64,000 bases of DNA, taken from Hyphomicrobiales bacterium (GTDB lineage: Bacteria; Pseudomonadota; Alphaproteobacteria; Rhizobiales; Rhizobiaceae). Position numbers and translations under genes: made by a program. The DNA is taken from positions 434,001-498,000 of the forward strand of contig UBMI01000010.1 of assembly GCA_900466475.1 (NCBI GenBank), read 5' to 3'. The notes under the pieces are model-generated. The model saw only the letters and a program-made list of their open reading frames with translations. It was not told the origin of the DNA and did no database searches. This document shows positions 24,774 through 34,517 of this stretch, piece by piece (position 1 is the first letter of the stretch; each line of letters starts with the position of its first letter).

Positions 24774-27407
24774 TTGCGCTTGACACACTGGCTGTTTCGC
24801 ACCGTTCTTCTGCTGTCGCTGGCTGTTGCCGGCCTGCACCTCGATGGGCAGGCCGTCTTCGCGCAGGCCCCTCAGCCTGCGGCCGAGGCACAGACGCAGT
24901 CCGCTCCGGCCCAGGCAGCTCCAAGTCAGGCAGCTCCGGGCCAGGCGGCGCCAGCTCCGGCGGCCGCAACAGAGGCGCCCCTTGCCAACGGCGCACTCGA
25001 TCAGGCGCTGAAGGATATCGACAAGGCGAAGAACCAGCTTGTCTCGCTGCAGGACCGCGTCAAGCAGAATGCCGACAATGACGATGCTCTCGTGGAGCTT
25101 GCCGGCCAGACGGATGAACTCGGCCGCGGCGTTATCGCGACATCCGTCAGCCTGCGCCCGCGTTTCGACCAGATCAAGAGCCGCCTGACCGAACTTGGCG
25201 AGCCGCCGAAGGACGGCCAGCCGCCGGAAGCGCAGATCGTCACCGACGAGCGCAATGCGCTGACGGCGGAACGCTCGCAGATCAATGCCGTCACGGGTGA
25301 CGCGGAGAATCTGTCGATCGCGATCACCAAGCTTTCCAACGTGATCACGGCGACGCGGCGCCAGCTCTTTGCCGATACGCTGTTCCGGCGCACCGAAATT
25401 TCCGCCTCCGTCATCGACGATGCGGTCGGTGCGTTCGTTGATGAGGCGGGCGAGTTTTTGCAGACGCTTTCGAGCTGGATTAGCTTCGTCTGGAAATTCA
25501 AGAGCCTGCAGCTGTTTGCAGCGATCTTCCTGTCGCTCGCGACGGCCCTTATTCTGCTTTCCGGCGGCTACCGGCTTTTCGGCCAGTATCTGCGGCGTGA
25601 TCTCCATGTCGAGGAACCCTCCTATATCAGCCGCCTTTCCTTTGCCTTCTGGTCGACGCTGATCCGCACGGCTTCGCTGGATGTGCTGCTGGTGACGTCG
25701 CTGATCTTCCTCGACGGCTTCAATGTGCTGAGAAGCGATATCACGCCTGTGATCGGCGCGCTTTTCGGCTCGATCGGCCTCGTCTATTTCGTCGGCCGTT
25801 TCGTCAACGCGGTCTTTGCGCCGAATGATCCGTCCTGGCGTCTGGTGCGCCTTTCCAATCTCGGCGCCCGCTCGGTCGGCTACTGCCTGATCGCCATGGC
25901 CGTCGTCAACGCGCTCGATTATCTCTTCGGCGCCATCGGCGAGGCGATGGGATCGCCGTTGGTTCTGACGGTCGTACGCAGCCTGCTTGCGGCGCTGATC
26001 ATCGGCCTCATCCTGATTGCCGTTTCCTTCGGCAAGCCGATGCTGGCGAAGAATGGCGATCCCGATGCGCCGGGCCGTCACTGGCCGCGCGGCATGGCGA
26101 TCCTGCTGCGTGTTTTCGGTGCAGGCCTCATCCTTGCAGCGCTCTCGGGCTATGTGGGCTTGGCGCGGTTCGTCGCCACGCAGCTCATCATCACCAGTGC
26201 CATCATCGTCACCACCTATATCGGCCTGCTGCTCGGCAAGGCGATCTCGCGGCAGGACAATTTCGCCGATACGTTCCTCGGGCGCTTCCTGCAGACCCGC
26301 TTCAAGCTTGGCGACGTTGCGATCGATCAGGTGGGGCTGGTTGTCGGCCTCCTGATCTACGCCGTGGCACTCCTGACAGGCATTCCGCTCATCCTGCTGC
26401 TCTGGGGCTTCCATGTGCAGGATCTGCAGCTGCTTGCCTACCGGCTATTCACAGAGGTGCGGCTCGGCGGCATCAGCATTTCGCTGCTCGGCATCTTCAC
26501 GGGCATCCTGCTCTTTGCCGGCGGTTATCTCGCGACGCGCTGGGTGCAGAAATGGCTCGACAGCAATGTCATGGCGCGCAGCCATGTCGATCTGGGCGTG
26601 CGCAATTCCGTCAAGACCGGCATCGGCTATCTCGGCGTAGGCCTGGCGGCGATCTTCGGCGTTTCGGCTGCCGGCATCGACCTTTCGAACCTTGCGCTCG
26701 TTGCTTCGGCACTCTCGGTCGGTATCGGTTTCGGCCTGCAGAATATCGTGTCGAACTTCGTTTCAGGCCTGATCCTGCTGGTCGAGCGCCCCTTCAAGGT
26801 GGGCGACCATGTCGTTTCGGGCACCGCCGAAGGCATCGTCAAGCGCATCTCGGTGCGCGCCACCGAAATCGAGACCTTCCGCAAGCAGTCGATCATCGTG
26901 CCGAACTCGGATCTGATCAACGGGCTCGTCGGCAACTGGACGCATCGCAACAAGCTCGGCCGTTCGGAAATCCCGGTTTCCGTGAGCTACGAGGCCGATC
27001 CGCGCAAGGTGATGGATATTCTGCTGGAGCTGACAGCCGCCGTGCCGTTGATCCTGCGCAATCCCGAGCCCCATGTGGAGTTCCTGCGCTTTGGACCTTA
27101 TTCGCTGGATTTCGAGCTGCGCTTCTTCCTGGCCGATATGGGCGACGGCCTGACGGTGCGCAACAATCTGAGGATCGAGATCCTCAGGCGCTTCAAGGCG
27201 GAGGGCATCGAGATCCCGTTGCCGCAGAGCGATCTGACCATTCACCGGCAGGCAAATGCGGAGGCGGAGAAGGTGCTCGTCCAAAAGCCCGATGAGCCCG
27301 AAGAGGCCGCGGCTGAAGACGAGGTCAAGGATATAGAAACGGTAGAAGACGAGCGGCCGGTGCGCCAGTTGCGCAGCAAGACGGCGGACGGCAAGCTCAA
27401 AGGCTGA
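24774..27407 (+). CDS. Large MscS/MscK-type mechanosensitive channel
   Basis: An inner-membrane channel of about 877 residues. A signal peptide leads into a low-complexity Ala/Pro/Gln linker (roughly residues 30-65), then a DUF3772-like periplasmic coiled-coil region (about 75-230), about eleven membrane helices, and the MscS pore and beta domain (ALSVGIGFGLQNIVSNF, then LLVERPFKVGDHV). The C-terminal 50 residues are Glu-rich. It should release solutes under hypo-osmotic stress. No ATG is available; TTG at 24774 is chosen because RLTHWLFRTVLLLSLAVAG then becomes the signal peptide. An alternative TTG at 24693 adds 27 residues. Confidence 0.85.
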   Translation: MRLTHWLFRTVLLLSLAVAGLHLDGQAVFAQAPQPAAEAQTQSAPAQAAPSQAAPGQAAPAPAAATEAPLANGALDQALKDIDKAKNQLVSLQDRVKQNADNDDALVELAGQTDELGRGVIATSVSLRPRFDQIKSRLTELGEPPKDGQPPEAQIVTDERNALTAERSQINAVTGDAENLSIAITKLSNVITATRRQLFADTLFRRTEISASVIDDAVGAFVDEAGEFLQTLSSWISFVWKFKSLQLFAAIFLSLATALILLSGGYRLFGQYLRRDLHVEEPSYISRLSFAFWSTLIRTASLDVLLVTSLIFLDGFNVLRSDITPVIGALFGSIGLVYFVGRFVNAVFAPNDPSWRLVRLSNLGARSVGYCLIAMAVVNALDYLFGAIGEAMGSPLVLTVVRSLLAALIIGLILIAVSFGKPMLAKNGDPDAPGRHWPRGMAILLRVFGAGLILAALSGYVGLARFVATQLIITSAIIVTTYIGLLLGKAISRQDNFADTFLGRFLQTRFKLGDVAIDQVGLVVGLLIYAVALLTGIPLILLLWGFHVQDLQLLAYRLFTEVRLGGISISLLGIFTGILLFAGGYLATRWVQKWLDSNVMARSHVDLGVRNSVKTGIGYLGVGLAAIFGVSAAGIDLSNLALVASALSVGIGFGLQNIVSNFVSGLILLVERPFKVGDHVVSGTAEGIVKRISVRATEIETFRKQSIIVPNSDLINGLVGNWTHRNKLGRSEIPVSVSYEADPRKVMDILLELTAAVPLILRNPEPHVEFLRFGPYSLDFELRFFLADMGDGLTVRNNLRIEILRRFKAEGIEIPLPQSDLTIHRQANAEAEKVLVQKPDEPEEAAAEDEVKDIETVEDERPVRQLRSKTADGKLKG

Positions 27408-27507
27408 ACGGGCCATTCAGCGCTCATTCACGGGTTTTGCGCTATAACCTCAGGCAATCGATCGCTGCAGGCGCAGCGACGAGCGCCCAGGGGAGGGCGT
27501 AAAGCCT

Positions 27508-27783
27508 ATGTCGCATACCGTGACACGATCCGCAGTCGCATTTCTTCTTCTCCTTTCCACGACATCTTTCGCACTGGCAGCCTCCGTTACCAACAAGGAC
27601 GGGGCCCCGGTTGTGCTGACCGTCACCGAGGGCGGCAACCGCGTCGAAGTCGTCGTCGACGCCGGCGCTTCCGAACGGTTCTGTCCTTCCGGTTGCTTCA
27701 TGACGACGCCCGATGGCGACCGTATCGGGCTTTCCGGCGACGAGACGATCGAGATCGTCAAGGGTTCCGCCGTCATCAAATGA
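27508..27783 (+). CDS. Small secreted protein of unknown function
   Basis: A 91-residue protein with a signal peptide (about 1-24, ending FALAA). The mature 65 residues look like a small beta-rich domain with two cysteines close together (RFCPSGCF), suggesting a disulfide in the periplasm. No family is recognised. It lies 100 bp after the mechanosensitive channel on the same strand, and a GGGGAGG-like ribosome site precedes the ATG. The codon pattern looks normal, supporting a real gene. Confidence 0.65.
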   Translation: MSHTVTRSAVAFLLLLSTTSFALAASVTNKDGAPVVLTVTEGGNRVEVVVDAGASERFCPSGCFMTTPDGDRIGLSGDETIEIVKGSAVIK

Positions 27784-28020
27784 CGGCGGCTTGCGCCCGG
27801 CCACCATCGATTTTTATGAATTTTTGAGCCTCGTGGCTTTTGACGCTTGTCTATTTGCGCATCGTCGCGGCAAGCTTTTCCCATGTCGTAAACAGGCCTC
27901 TCATGACGCAGGCCTCACTGCATAGTTCGCGAAGATGGTTCGTCCGGCTCGAGAAGCCGGATATTGGGAGTTCATCCGGTATGGGCTGCCGGATATCAGG
28001 TAGAAGAGGGTATTTTCTCC

Positions 28021-30534
28021 ATGAAGTCACATGCGCGGGCAGTGGTCATCGGCGGCGGCGTCGTCGGCGTTTCGACGCTCTATCACCTTGCGAAGAAGGG
28101 ATGGGGCGACAGCGTGCTCATCGAGCGCAAGGAGCTGACATCAGGCTCGACCTGGCATGCAGCCGGCCTGCTGCCGCTCTTCAACATGAGCTACTCGGTC
28201 GGCCAGATCCACAAATATTCCGTGCGCTTCTATCAGGAACTGCAAGAGGAAACCGGCATGAATGTCGGTTTCAGCAAGGTTTCCAACATCCGGCTCGCTC
28301 GCACCAGGGATCGCTGGGACGAATTCATGTACTATGCCGGCATTGCCGAGACGATCGGCGTGAAGGTCAATATCCTCACACCTGAGCAGGTGAAGGAGAT
28401 CTGGCCGCTCTGTGAGACCGACGGGCTGCTCGGCGCCATCCAGCATCCCGATGACGGCTATATCCAGCCGGCGGACCTGACACAGGCGCTTGCAAAGGGC
28501 GCGCGCGACCGTGGTGCCACGATCTACCGCAACACGACGGTCACCGCCATCGAGCAGCAGGCTGACGGCCTCTGGAAGGTGACGACCGACAAGGGCGAAA
28601 TCACCGCCGAACACATCATCTCCTGCACCGGCAACTTCGCCCGCAAGACCGGCGATATGGTCGGCATCAACATTCCCGTCATCCCGGTAGAGCACCAGTA
28701 TATCGTCACCGAGCCGCATCCCGATATTCTGGCCCGCAAGGCAAAGGGCCTGCCGGAAATGGGCGTGCTGCGTGAGGCCGACAGCGCCTGGTACATGCGC
28801 GAGGAAAATGGCGGGCTGCTGCTCGGCCCTTACGAGCAGGGCGCACCGGTCTGTTATGTCAACGGTCCCTCCGATGACAGCGAATATGAGCTCTTCCAGG
28901 AAGAACTTGAGCGCCTGATGCCGCATATCGAAACCGCGATCGCCCGCGTGCCGGCCTTTGGCGAAGTCGGCATCAAGAAGGTCTATAACGGCGCCATCGC
29001 CTATACGCCTGACGGCAACCCGATCGTCGGCCCGGCGCCGGGGCTGAAGAACTTCTGGTTGAACGAAGGCCATTCCTTCGGCATCACCGCGGCCGGCGGC
29101 GCCGGCTGGCAGCTTGCCGAATGGATCGTCGATGGCGAGCCGACCGTCGACATGATGGGTGTCGACCCGCGCCGTTTCGGCCCCTATGCGAAGGAGGGCT
29201 ACCTCATCGCCAAGAACGAGGAGGCCTATGCCAACGTCTTCACCATGCACTATCCGGATGAAGAGCGCGCCGCCGCCCGTCCGCTGAAGACGACGCCGGT
29301 CTACGATCGCCTGAAGGCGCTCGGCGCCGTGTTCGGTTCCGTCTATGGCTGGGAGCGCGCCAACTGGTTTGCGCCCGAGGGCTATGACCTGCCGAAGGAC
29401 CAGATCGGCGTTGGCGCCGATGTCCTGACCAACCACAATCATTCCGACCCGACCGAAGACGGCCGCATTCTGGAACGCTGGTCGTTCCGCCGCTCGAACT
29501 ATTTCGAGCATGTCGGCAACGAAGTCATGAACGTCAACAAGAATGTCGGCGTGCTCGACATGTCGGCTTTCGCCAAGGCGCTGGTCACCGGTCCCGGCGC
29601 GCGCGCGTGGCTGGAATCGATCTTCGCCAATGCGATCCCGAAGAAGCGCGGCCGTATCGCGCTCTGCCACATGCTGACCAAGGAAGGCGGCGTGCGCGCA
29701 GAATTCACCGTTTATGAAAGCGCGCCCGGCACTTTCTATCTCGTCTCGGCGGGCGCCTATGAGGCGCATGACCACGACTATATGCGCAAGCTCCTGCCGG
29801 CAGACGGAAGCGTCAAGTTCACGCCGATCACCCAGGGCTGGGGCGTGCTCGTTCTCGCCGGTCCGAAGTCGCGCGATGTGCTGAAGAAGCTGACGCGCAC
29901 GAGCCTCGACAACAAGGATTTCCCCTGGCTTTCGGGCAAGGAGATCTCGGTTGGTGCGGCGAGCGCCCATGCGCTGCGCGTCAACTTCGTCGGCGAACTC
30001 GGCTGGGAGCTGCATCATCCGATCGAGATGCAGAACTACATCTTCGACAAGCTGATGGAAGCCGGCGCCGAATTCGGCATCAAGCCCTTCGGCATCCGCG
30101 CCATGCTTTCCATGTCGGTCGAAAAATCCTATCGCCTGATCCCGCGCGAAATGTCGATCGAGTACAATGCCTATGAATCCGGCCTCGACCGCTTCATCAA
30201 GCCGGAGAAGGAATTCCTCGGCCGCGAGGGCCTGCTCTCCTACAAGGAAAAGGGCCTGAAGTGGAATTTCGCGACGCTGGTCGTCGAGACCGGCAACGAC
30301 GTCGATGCGCGCGGCTCGGAGGCGATCTACAACGAGGCGGGCGAGCTCGTCGGGCGCGCCACCAACGGTACGTTCGGCTTCCGCATCAACCGCTCGCTCG
30401 CGCTTGCCATGTTGCGGCCCGATTATGCCAAGGAAGGCACGAAGCTGAAGATCAAGATCCTCGGCACCACCTACAACGCCACCGTCGTCGGCGAGAGCCC
30501 GTTCGATACGGAGAACGCGGCACTTCGCGCCTGA
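28021..30534 (+). CDS. GcvT-family FAD dehydrogenase (dimethylglycine/sarcosine type)
   Basis: An 837-residue two-module enzyme. Residues 6-390 form a DAO-type FAD oxidoreductase (AVVIGGGVVGVSTLYHLAKK). TSGSTWHAAGL places His46 where dimethylglycine and sarcosine dehydrogenases bind FAD covalently. After an FAO_M linker, residues of about 470-830 match GcvT plus its C-terminal barrel and should hand the one-carbon unit to tetrahydrofolate. It is predicted to oxidise an N-methyl amino compound such as dimethylglycine or sarcosine; the exact substrate is inference. It is a single gene with a strong terminator after it. Confidence 0.92.
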   Translation: MKSHARAVVIGGGVVGVSTLYHLAKKGWGDSVLIERKELTSGSTWHAAGLLPLFNMSYSVGQIHKYSVRFYQELQEETGMNVGFSKVSNIRLARTRDRWDEFMYYAGIAETIGVKVNILTPEQVKEIWPLCETDGLLGAIQHPDDGYIQPADLTQALAKGARDRGATIYRNTTVTAIEQQADGLWKVTTDKGEITAEHIISCTGNFARKTGDMVGINIPVIPVEHQYIVTEPHPDILARKAKGLPEMGVLREADSAWYMREENGGLLLGPYEQGAPVCYVNGPSDDSEYELFQEELERLMPHIETAIARVPAFGEVGIKKVYNGAIAYTPDGNPIVGPAPGLKNFWLNEGHSFGITAAGGAGWQLAEWIVDGEPTVDMMGVDPRRFGPYAKEGYLIAKNEEAYANVFTMHYPDEERAAARPLKTTPVYDRLKALGAVFGSVYGWERANWFAPEGYDLPKDQIGVGADVLTNHNHSDPTEDGRILERWSFRRSNYFEHVGNEVMNVNKNVGVLDMSAFAKALVTGPGARAWLESIFANAIPKKRGRIALCHMLTKEGGVRAEFTVYESAPGTFYLVSAGAYEAHDHDYMRKLLPADGSVKFTPITQGWGVLVLAGPKSRDVLKKLTRTSLDNKDFPWLSGKEISVGAASAHALRVNFVGELGWELHHPIEMQNYIFDKLMEAGAEFGIKPFGIRAMLSMSVEKSYRLIPREMSIEYNAYESGLDRFIKPEKEFLGREGLLSYKEKGLKWNFATLVVETGNDVDARGSEAIYNEAGELVGRATNGTFGFRINRSLALAMLRPDYAKEGTKLKIKILGTTYNATVVGESPFDTENAALRA

Positions 30535-30579
30535 CCGCCTTGTGACCTGTTCTAGTTTCTTAAGCATATGAAGAAGAAA

Positions 30580-30608
30580 AAGGCGGCCGCACCATCGGCC
30601 GCCTTTTT
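30580..30608 (+). terminator. Rho-independent terminator
   Basis: AAGGCGGCCG and CGGCCGCCTT pair over a six-base loop and are followed by more T residues, 46 bp after the GcvT-type gene stop. A residues on the left side would allow weak activity in reverse. Confidence 0.88.
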
Positions 30609-30702
30609 CATCGCTGGCCATGGCAAGCCGATTAATAATTATTCAAATGAATTCATGTAACCGTTTCGTTCGGGGACACAATTTCCACTTTAAAGGTTTG
30701 CC

Positions 30703-31533
30703 ATGGCGTTTCTAGGTATTTCGGGAATGCAATATTCCGGAGAAATGTTTGCCGGCGCGCGTATTATCCTCGCTGAAGATTCCAACGTCTTCACCTCGAT
30801 GATCGGAAAGCGCCTGAAGGAGCTCTTCGACATCGACGTCGAGATCTGCCGCAGCTTCGAAGAGCTGCAGCTTTCCTATGACAAGTCTTCAGACCCGATC
30901 ACGCTGGCGATTTCCAACATCAACCTGCCGGGCGCCGAAAACGGCGAGGCGCTGGAATATCTGGTCGACCTGTCGATCCCGACGATCGTCTTTACCGGTA
31001 CTTTCCAGGAAGGCATGCGCGACAAGCTGCTCGCCAAGGATATCGTCGACTATATCCTCAAGGACAATATCTTTGCCGTCGATCTCCTGGCGGAGTCGAT
31101 CTGCCGGTTCCTGACCAACCATCGCCATCACGTGCTGATCGTCGATGACAGCGCCACGGCCCGCGCGCTGCTGTCCAGCCGCCTGAAGCGCTATAATTTC
31201 CGCGTCAGCACCGCCGAGAGCGGCGCCAAGGCGCTTGAGATCCTCAAGGCCAACCGCGATATCGGCCTGATGGTCACCGACTACAACATGCCCGATATTG
31301 ACGGCTTCGAGCTGACGCGCCGCATCCGCGCCACGATCGGCTCGCACGAGCTGCGCATCATCGGCGTTTCCTCCTCATCGAACCGGCTGCTTTCGGCGCG
31401 GTTCCTGAAGGCCGGCGGTAATGATTTCATGCTGCGCCCGTTCATCGACGAGGAATTCTACTGCCGCGTCAACCAGAACCTGGATACGCTTCTGCAGATC
31501 CAGTCGATGCGCAGGGAACGCGCAGTTGCCTGA
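30703..31533 (+). CDS. Double receiver-domain response regulator, degenerate REC1
   Basis: A 276-residue protein made of two receiver domains and no output domain. REC1 (about 20-130) has the acidic pair AEDS, Thr in VFTGTF and Lys in YILKDN, but its phospho-acceptor position is Asn72 (SNINLPG), so it cannot be phosphorylated in the usual way. REC2 (about 140-265) is intact (VDDSATAR, VTDYNMPDIDG). It is a close paralogue of the next gene, whose aligned residue is Asp72. The two probably arose by duplication and may work together; a kinase partner is not adjacent. Confidence 0.9.
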   Translation: MAFLGISGMQYSGEMFAGARIILAEDSNVFTSMIGKRLKELFDIDVEICRSFEELQLSYDKSSDPITLAISNINLPGAENGEALEYLVDLSIPTIVFTGTFQEGMRDKLLAKDIVDYILKDNIFAVDLLAESICRFLTNHRHHVLIVDDSATARALLSSRLKRYNFRVSTAESGAKALEILKANRDIGLMVTDYNMPDIDGFELTRRIRATIGSHELRIIGVSSSSNRLLSARFLKAGGNDFMLRPFIDEEFYCRVNQNLDTLLQIQSMRRERAVA

Positions 31534-31737
31534 TCCGGCCGCGAAGATCAGCTACAGGGAAGCGGCCCGATGATCGGTCTTCATCGGGGTGGCGCAAAGG
31601 CGGCGCATATTCTTGCAATCACAGGTATTGCGACCGCCATTTGTCCCCTTCACGGAGGAGGGGCTCTCGGTTATCGTCCAGCGCGTTATGAGAGAGGGCG
31701 AGTCGAGCCCTCCGGGCGCGTCGGGGGATAGGCAGCT

Positions 31738-33069
31738 GTGGCATTCCAGGGGGAGTTTCAGCGAGATGGTTCGGGTCCTCGGTTCGGAGGAGTTCGCGTA
31801 CTACTGGTTGAAGATTCCCGAATGTTTTCGGCCGTGCTCCGCCATCGTTTCCAGACGGAGCTCAATCTCAATGTCAAATGCTGTTCGTCGCTGAAGGCGC
31901 TGCGCGAGGAGCTCTCCCAGGAAGGCCATGACTACGGCATGGCCGTGGTTGACCTGAACCTGCCTGACGCGCCCTATGGCGAGGCGCTCGACTGCATGAT
32001 CGAGCACAATATTCCGGCCATCGTTTTCACGGCGACTTTCGATCTCAATACGCGTGCCCGTATCCTGGAGCGCAACGTCATCGACTATGTGCTGAAGGAC
32101 AACGAGTTCGCGCTCGACAATCTGGTCGCGACGGTGCGCCGGGCGATCATGAACCGCAAGACGCGCGTGCTCGTGGTCGATGACGTGCCCTCGGCGCGCC
32201 AGGTGCTGGTCGATCTGCTGAGGGCGCAGCAATATATGGTGGTGGAGGCCAGTTCCGGCCTCGAGGCGCTCGCGGCACTCGAAGCCTTCGGCGACATCGA
32301 ACTCGTCGTGACAGACCATCATATGCCCGATATGAGCGGCTATGAGCTGACGCGGCGCATCCGCCACCGGTTCGGCTCGGACAAGATGCGCGTCATCGGC
32401 GTTTCCTCGTCGAACGACCGCATGCTGTCGGCAAGTTTCCTGAAGGCAGGCGCCAGCGATTTCGTCTACCGGCCCTTCGTCGTCGAAGAGCTGCAGTGCC
32501 GCATCGCCAACAATGTCGAGACGCTGACGCAGATGAAGCAGCTGCGCGCGGCTGCCGCCTGCGATTACCTGACCGGCCTCTATAACCGCCGCTATTTCTA
32601 CGACAATGGCCCGAAGCTGGTGAACGAATGCCTGCGCCTGAAAATGTCGAGCGCGGTTGCCATTCTCGATATCGACCATTTCAAACGTCTCAACGACACC
32701 TATGGCCACGAGATCGGCGACAAGGTGCTGAAGGCTGTCGCAGACAGGCTACAGACGATCTTCGAAGGCAGCGACAATCTTCTCTCTCGTCTCGGCGGCG
32801 AGGAGTTCGCGATCCTCTTCCCGCAGATGGATTCGCTTGCGGCCACCAAGCTCTGCGACGAGATCCGCTCGGATATTTCCCGTCTGAAGGTGACGGCTGA
32901 CGATGAGGAACTGTCGGTGACAGTCTCGATCGGCGTGGCCGAAATCGCCGGCTACGAGACCTTCGAAAACTATCTGAACGCGGCAGACCAGTTTCTTTAC
33001 ATGGCCAAGCACAAGGGGCGTAACCTTGTCTATTCCGATGCCAAGATGACGGAAGAGGCGGCGCAGTAA
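31738..33069 (+). CDS. Double-REC diguanylate cyclase (REC-REC-GGDEF)
   Basis: A 443-residue response regulator with two receivers (about 20-130 and 140-260) and a C-terminal GGDEF domain (about 285-435) whose active site reads GGEEF. Both receivers keep the phospho-Asp (VVDLNLP with Asp72; VTDHHMPD). It should make cyclic di-GMP when activated. No RxxD inhibitory site is visible just before GGEEF, so product inhibition may be lost. The start is GTG, and its MAF..SG..GGVRVLL N-terminus mirrors the upstream paralogue 200 bp away. This PleD-like layout is common in alphaproteobacteria. Confidence 0.92.
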   Translation: MAFQGEFQRDGSGPRFGGVRVLLVEDSRMFSAVLRHRFQTELNLNVKCCSSLKALREELSQEGHDYGMAVVDLNLPDAPYGEALDCMIEHNIPAIVFTATFDLNTRARILERNVIDYVLKDNEFALDNLVATVRRAIMNRKTRVLVVDDVPSARQVLVDLLRAQQYMVVEASSGLEALAALEAFGDIELVVTDHHMPDMSGYELTRRIRHRFGSDKMRVIGVSSSNDRMLSASFLKAGASDFVYRPFVVEELQCRIANNVETLTQMKQLRAAAACDYLTGLYNRRYFYDNGPKLVNECLRLKMSSAVAILDIDHFKRLNDTYGHEIGDKVLKAVADRLQTIFEGSDNLLSRLGGEEFAILFPQMDSLAATKLCDEIRSDISRLKVTADDEELSVTVSIGVAEIAGYETFENYLNAADQFLYMAKHKGRNLVYSDAKMTEEAAQ

Positions 33070-33138
33070 GGGCGCAATTCGCTTGCCGTCTCCCCCCGGA
33101 CAGGCGCGAGCATGACGGCGGTAGCGCCGGCGCAAATC

Positions 33139-33165
33139 AAAAAAGGCGGCCACCGAGCCGCCTTT
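33139..33165 (-). terminator. Rho-independent terminator
   Basis: AAAGGCGGC (33142-33150) pairs with GCCGCCTTT (33157-33165). On the minus strand it runs into six T residues and ends the GlxA-type gene. On the plus strand it may weakly end the cyclase gene. Confidence 0.8.
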
Positions 33166-33193
33166 CATGTTCCGTCATGCTGCCGTCACTGCC

Positions 33194-34228
33194 TCAAGCC
33201 GCGACTGCCTGCTGGCGGGCCGTTGCCATGGTCATCTTGCGGTCGGCGCGCTCCTGCTGCGGGGAACGCTGATAGAGTTCGCGATAACACTTGGAAAAGT
33301 GCGAGGCGGAGACGAAGCCGCAGGCGACGGCGACTTCGACGACCGGCATGGAGGACTGCACCAGCAGGTGGCGGGCGCGGTCGAGACGTATTTCCAGATA
33401 GTAGCGGGCAGGGGACCGGCCCATTTCCTGGCGGAAGAGGCGCTCGATCTGGCGGCGCGACAGGCCGGCGCCCTCGGCGATTTCGAGCAGAGACAGGGGC
33501 TCGGCGAGATTGCCTTCCATCAGCTCGATGATTGACAGCACCTTGGCATTCTGGACACCGAGGCGGGCGCGCAGCGGCAGTCGCTGACGATCATGCGGGT
33601 TGCGCACGCGATCGGTCAGATGCTGTTCGCAGATGCGGTTGACCAGGCTTTCGCCGAAATCCTCGCCGACGAGGTTCAGCATCATGTCTAGCGAGGCCGT
33701 GCCGCCGGCACAGGTATAGAGATTGTTGTCGACCTCGTAGAGGTCGGCATAGACCTCGGCCTGCGGAAACGCCTCGGAGAACCCCGGAAGGTTTTCCCAG
33801 TGGATCGCGCAGCGCTTGCCATTCAGGAGACCCGCCTGGGCAAGCACATGCGCGCCCGTACAGAGCGAACCGACGGCAACGCCGCGATTGTAGGATTCGC
33901 GCAGCCAGGCATTGACGGATTTATTGTTGAAGGTCTCGACATCGATGCCGGAACAGACGAGCACCATGCCCGGCCGGTTTTCCCCGCCGAGATGGCGGCG
34001 CTCTTCGGCGAGCGAGGAATTGGCCTCCACGCCGATGCCGCAGGAGGAATAGACCTTTTCGCCGTCGACGGAAGTCAGGCGCCACGTATAGGCCTGATAG
34101 CCGAGCATGCGGTTTGCGATGCGCAGTGTATCCACCGCCGCCGAAAAGGGCAGCATGGTGAATTGAGGGACCATGAAGAAGACTACGGAACGTTTCTTGA
34201 GCTGCATCTTGTTCATTGGAAAATCCAT
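33194..34228 (-). CDS. GlxA-type regulator (DJ-1/PfpI plus AraC HTH)
   Basis: About 344 residues: an N-terminal DJ-1/PfpI-like sensor domain (VVFFMVPQFTMLPFSAAVDTL, later the nucleophile-elbow-like VGSLCTGAHVLAQAG) and a C-terminal AraC double HTH (LSLLEIAEGAGLSRRQIERLF, then VACGFVSASHFSKCYR). Related proteins (GbdR, CdhR, ArgR types) activate betaine, carnitine or amino-acid catabolism. The GcvT enzyme 3 kb away makes that a reasonable but unproven link. Several ATGs are possible (34297, 34246, 34228, 34216) and none has a clear ribosome site; 34228 leaves a short N-terminus before the domain. Confidence 0.88.
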   Translation of the reverse strand: MDFPMNKMQLKKRSVVFFMVPQFTMLPFSAAVDTLRIANRMLGYQAYTWRLTSVDGEKVYSSCGIGVEANSSLAEERRHLGGENRPGMVLVCSGIDVETFNNKSVNAWLRESYNRGVAVGSLCTGAHVLAQAGLLNGKRCAIHWENLPGFSEAFPQAEVYADLYEVDNNLYTCAGGTASLDMMLNLVGEDFGESLVNRICEQHLTDRVRNPHDRQRLPLRARLGVQNAKVLSIIELMEGNLAEPLSLLEIAEGAGLSRRQIERLFRQEMGRSPARYYLEIRLDRARHLLVQSSMPVVEVAVACGFVSASHFSKCYRELYQRSPQQERADRKMTMATARQQAVAA

Positions 34229-34426
34229 GCTCGAGGGCGACTGCATATTGGTCGCGTGGAATGCGTCGCTCCGATGTTCTAAAAGCGACACTGGCATGGA
34301 AAAATGCGGCTAGGAAGAGCAAATCTGCGACATGACAGGAGATTTGCGGCGCGAGCGAAGCAAAAAGTGTCGCTGCAGCATAGCGGTTCTATGAAATTCA
34401 CCGGGGAAAGGCAGGCGACGGACATG

Positions 34427-34460
34427 AAAAAGGCGGTGCTGCTTGGGACAGGCACCGCCT
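34427..34460 (-). terminator. Rho-independent terminator
   Basis: AGGCGGTGC (34431-34439) pairs with GCACCGCCT (34452-34460), with a T run on the minus strand. It ends the DUF1127 gene at 34518. Confidence 0.72.
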
Positions 34461-34517
34461 CTAGCTTGGGAGGTATGTCGCATTCATTGCATGATCTTGC
34501 ATTCACGAGCCCTGTCG

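Noticed and set aside
28021..28045. Glycine riboswitch before the GcvT-type gene
   Set aside because: The leader lacks the conserved glycine aptamer core; only two short hairpins are present.
28141..30621. Very long open frame (826 codons) on the strand opposite the GcvT-type gene
   Set aside because: It is the antisense shadow of a high-GC gene with a well-recognised product; its translation has no domain and is rich in Arg, Asp and Leu as expected.
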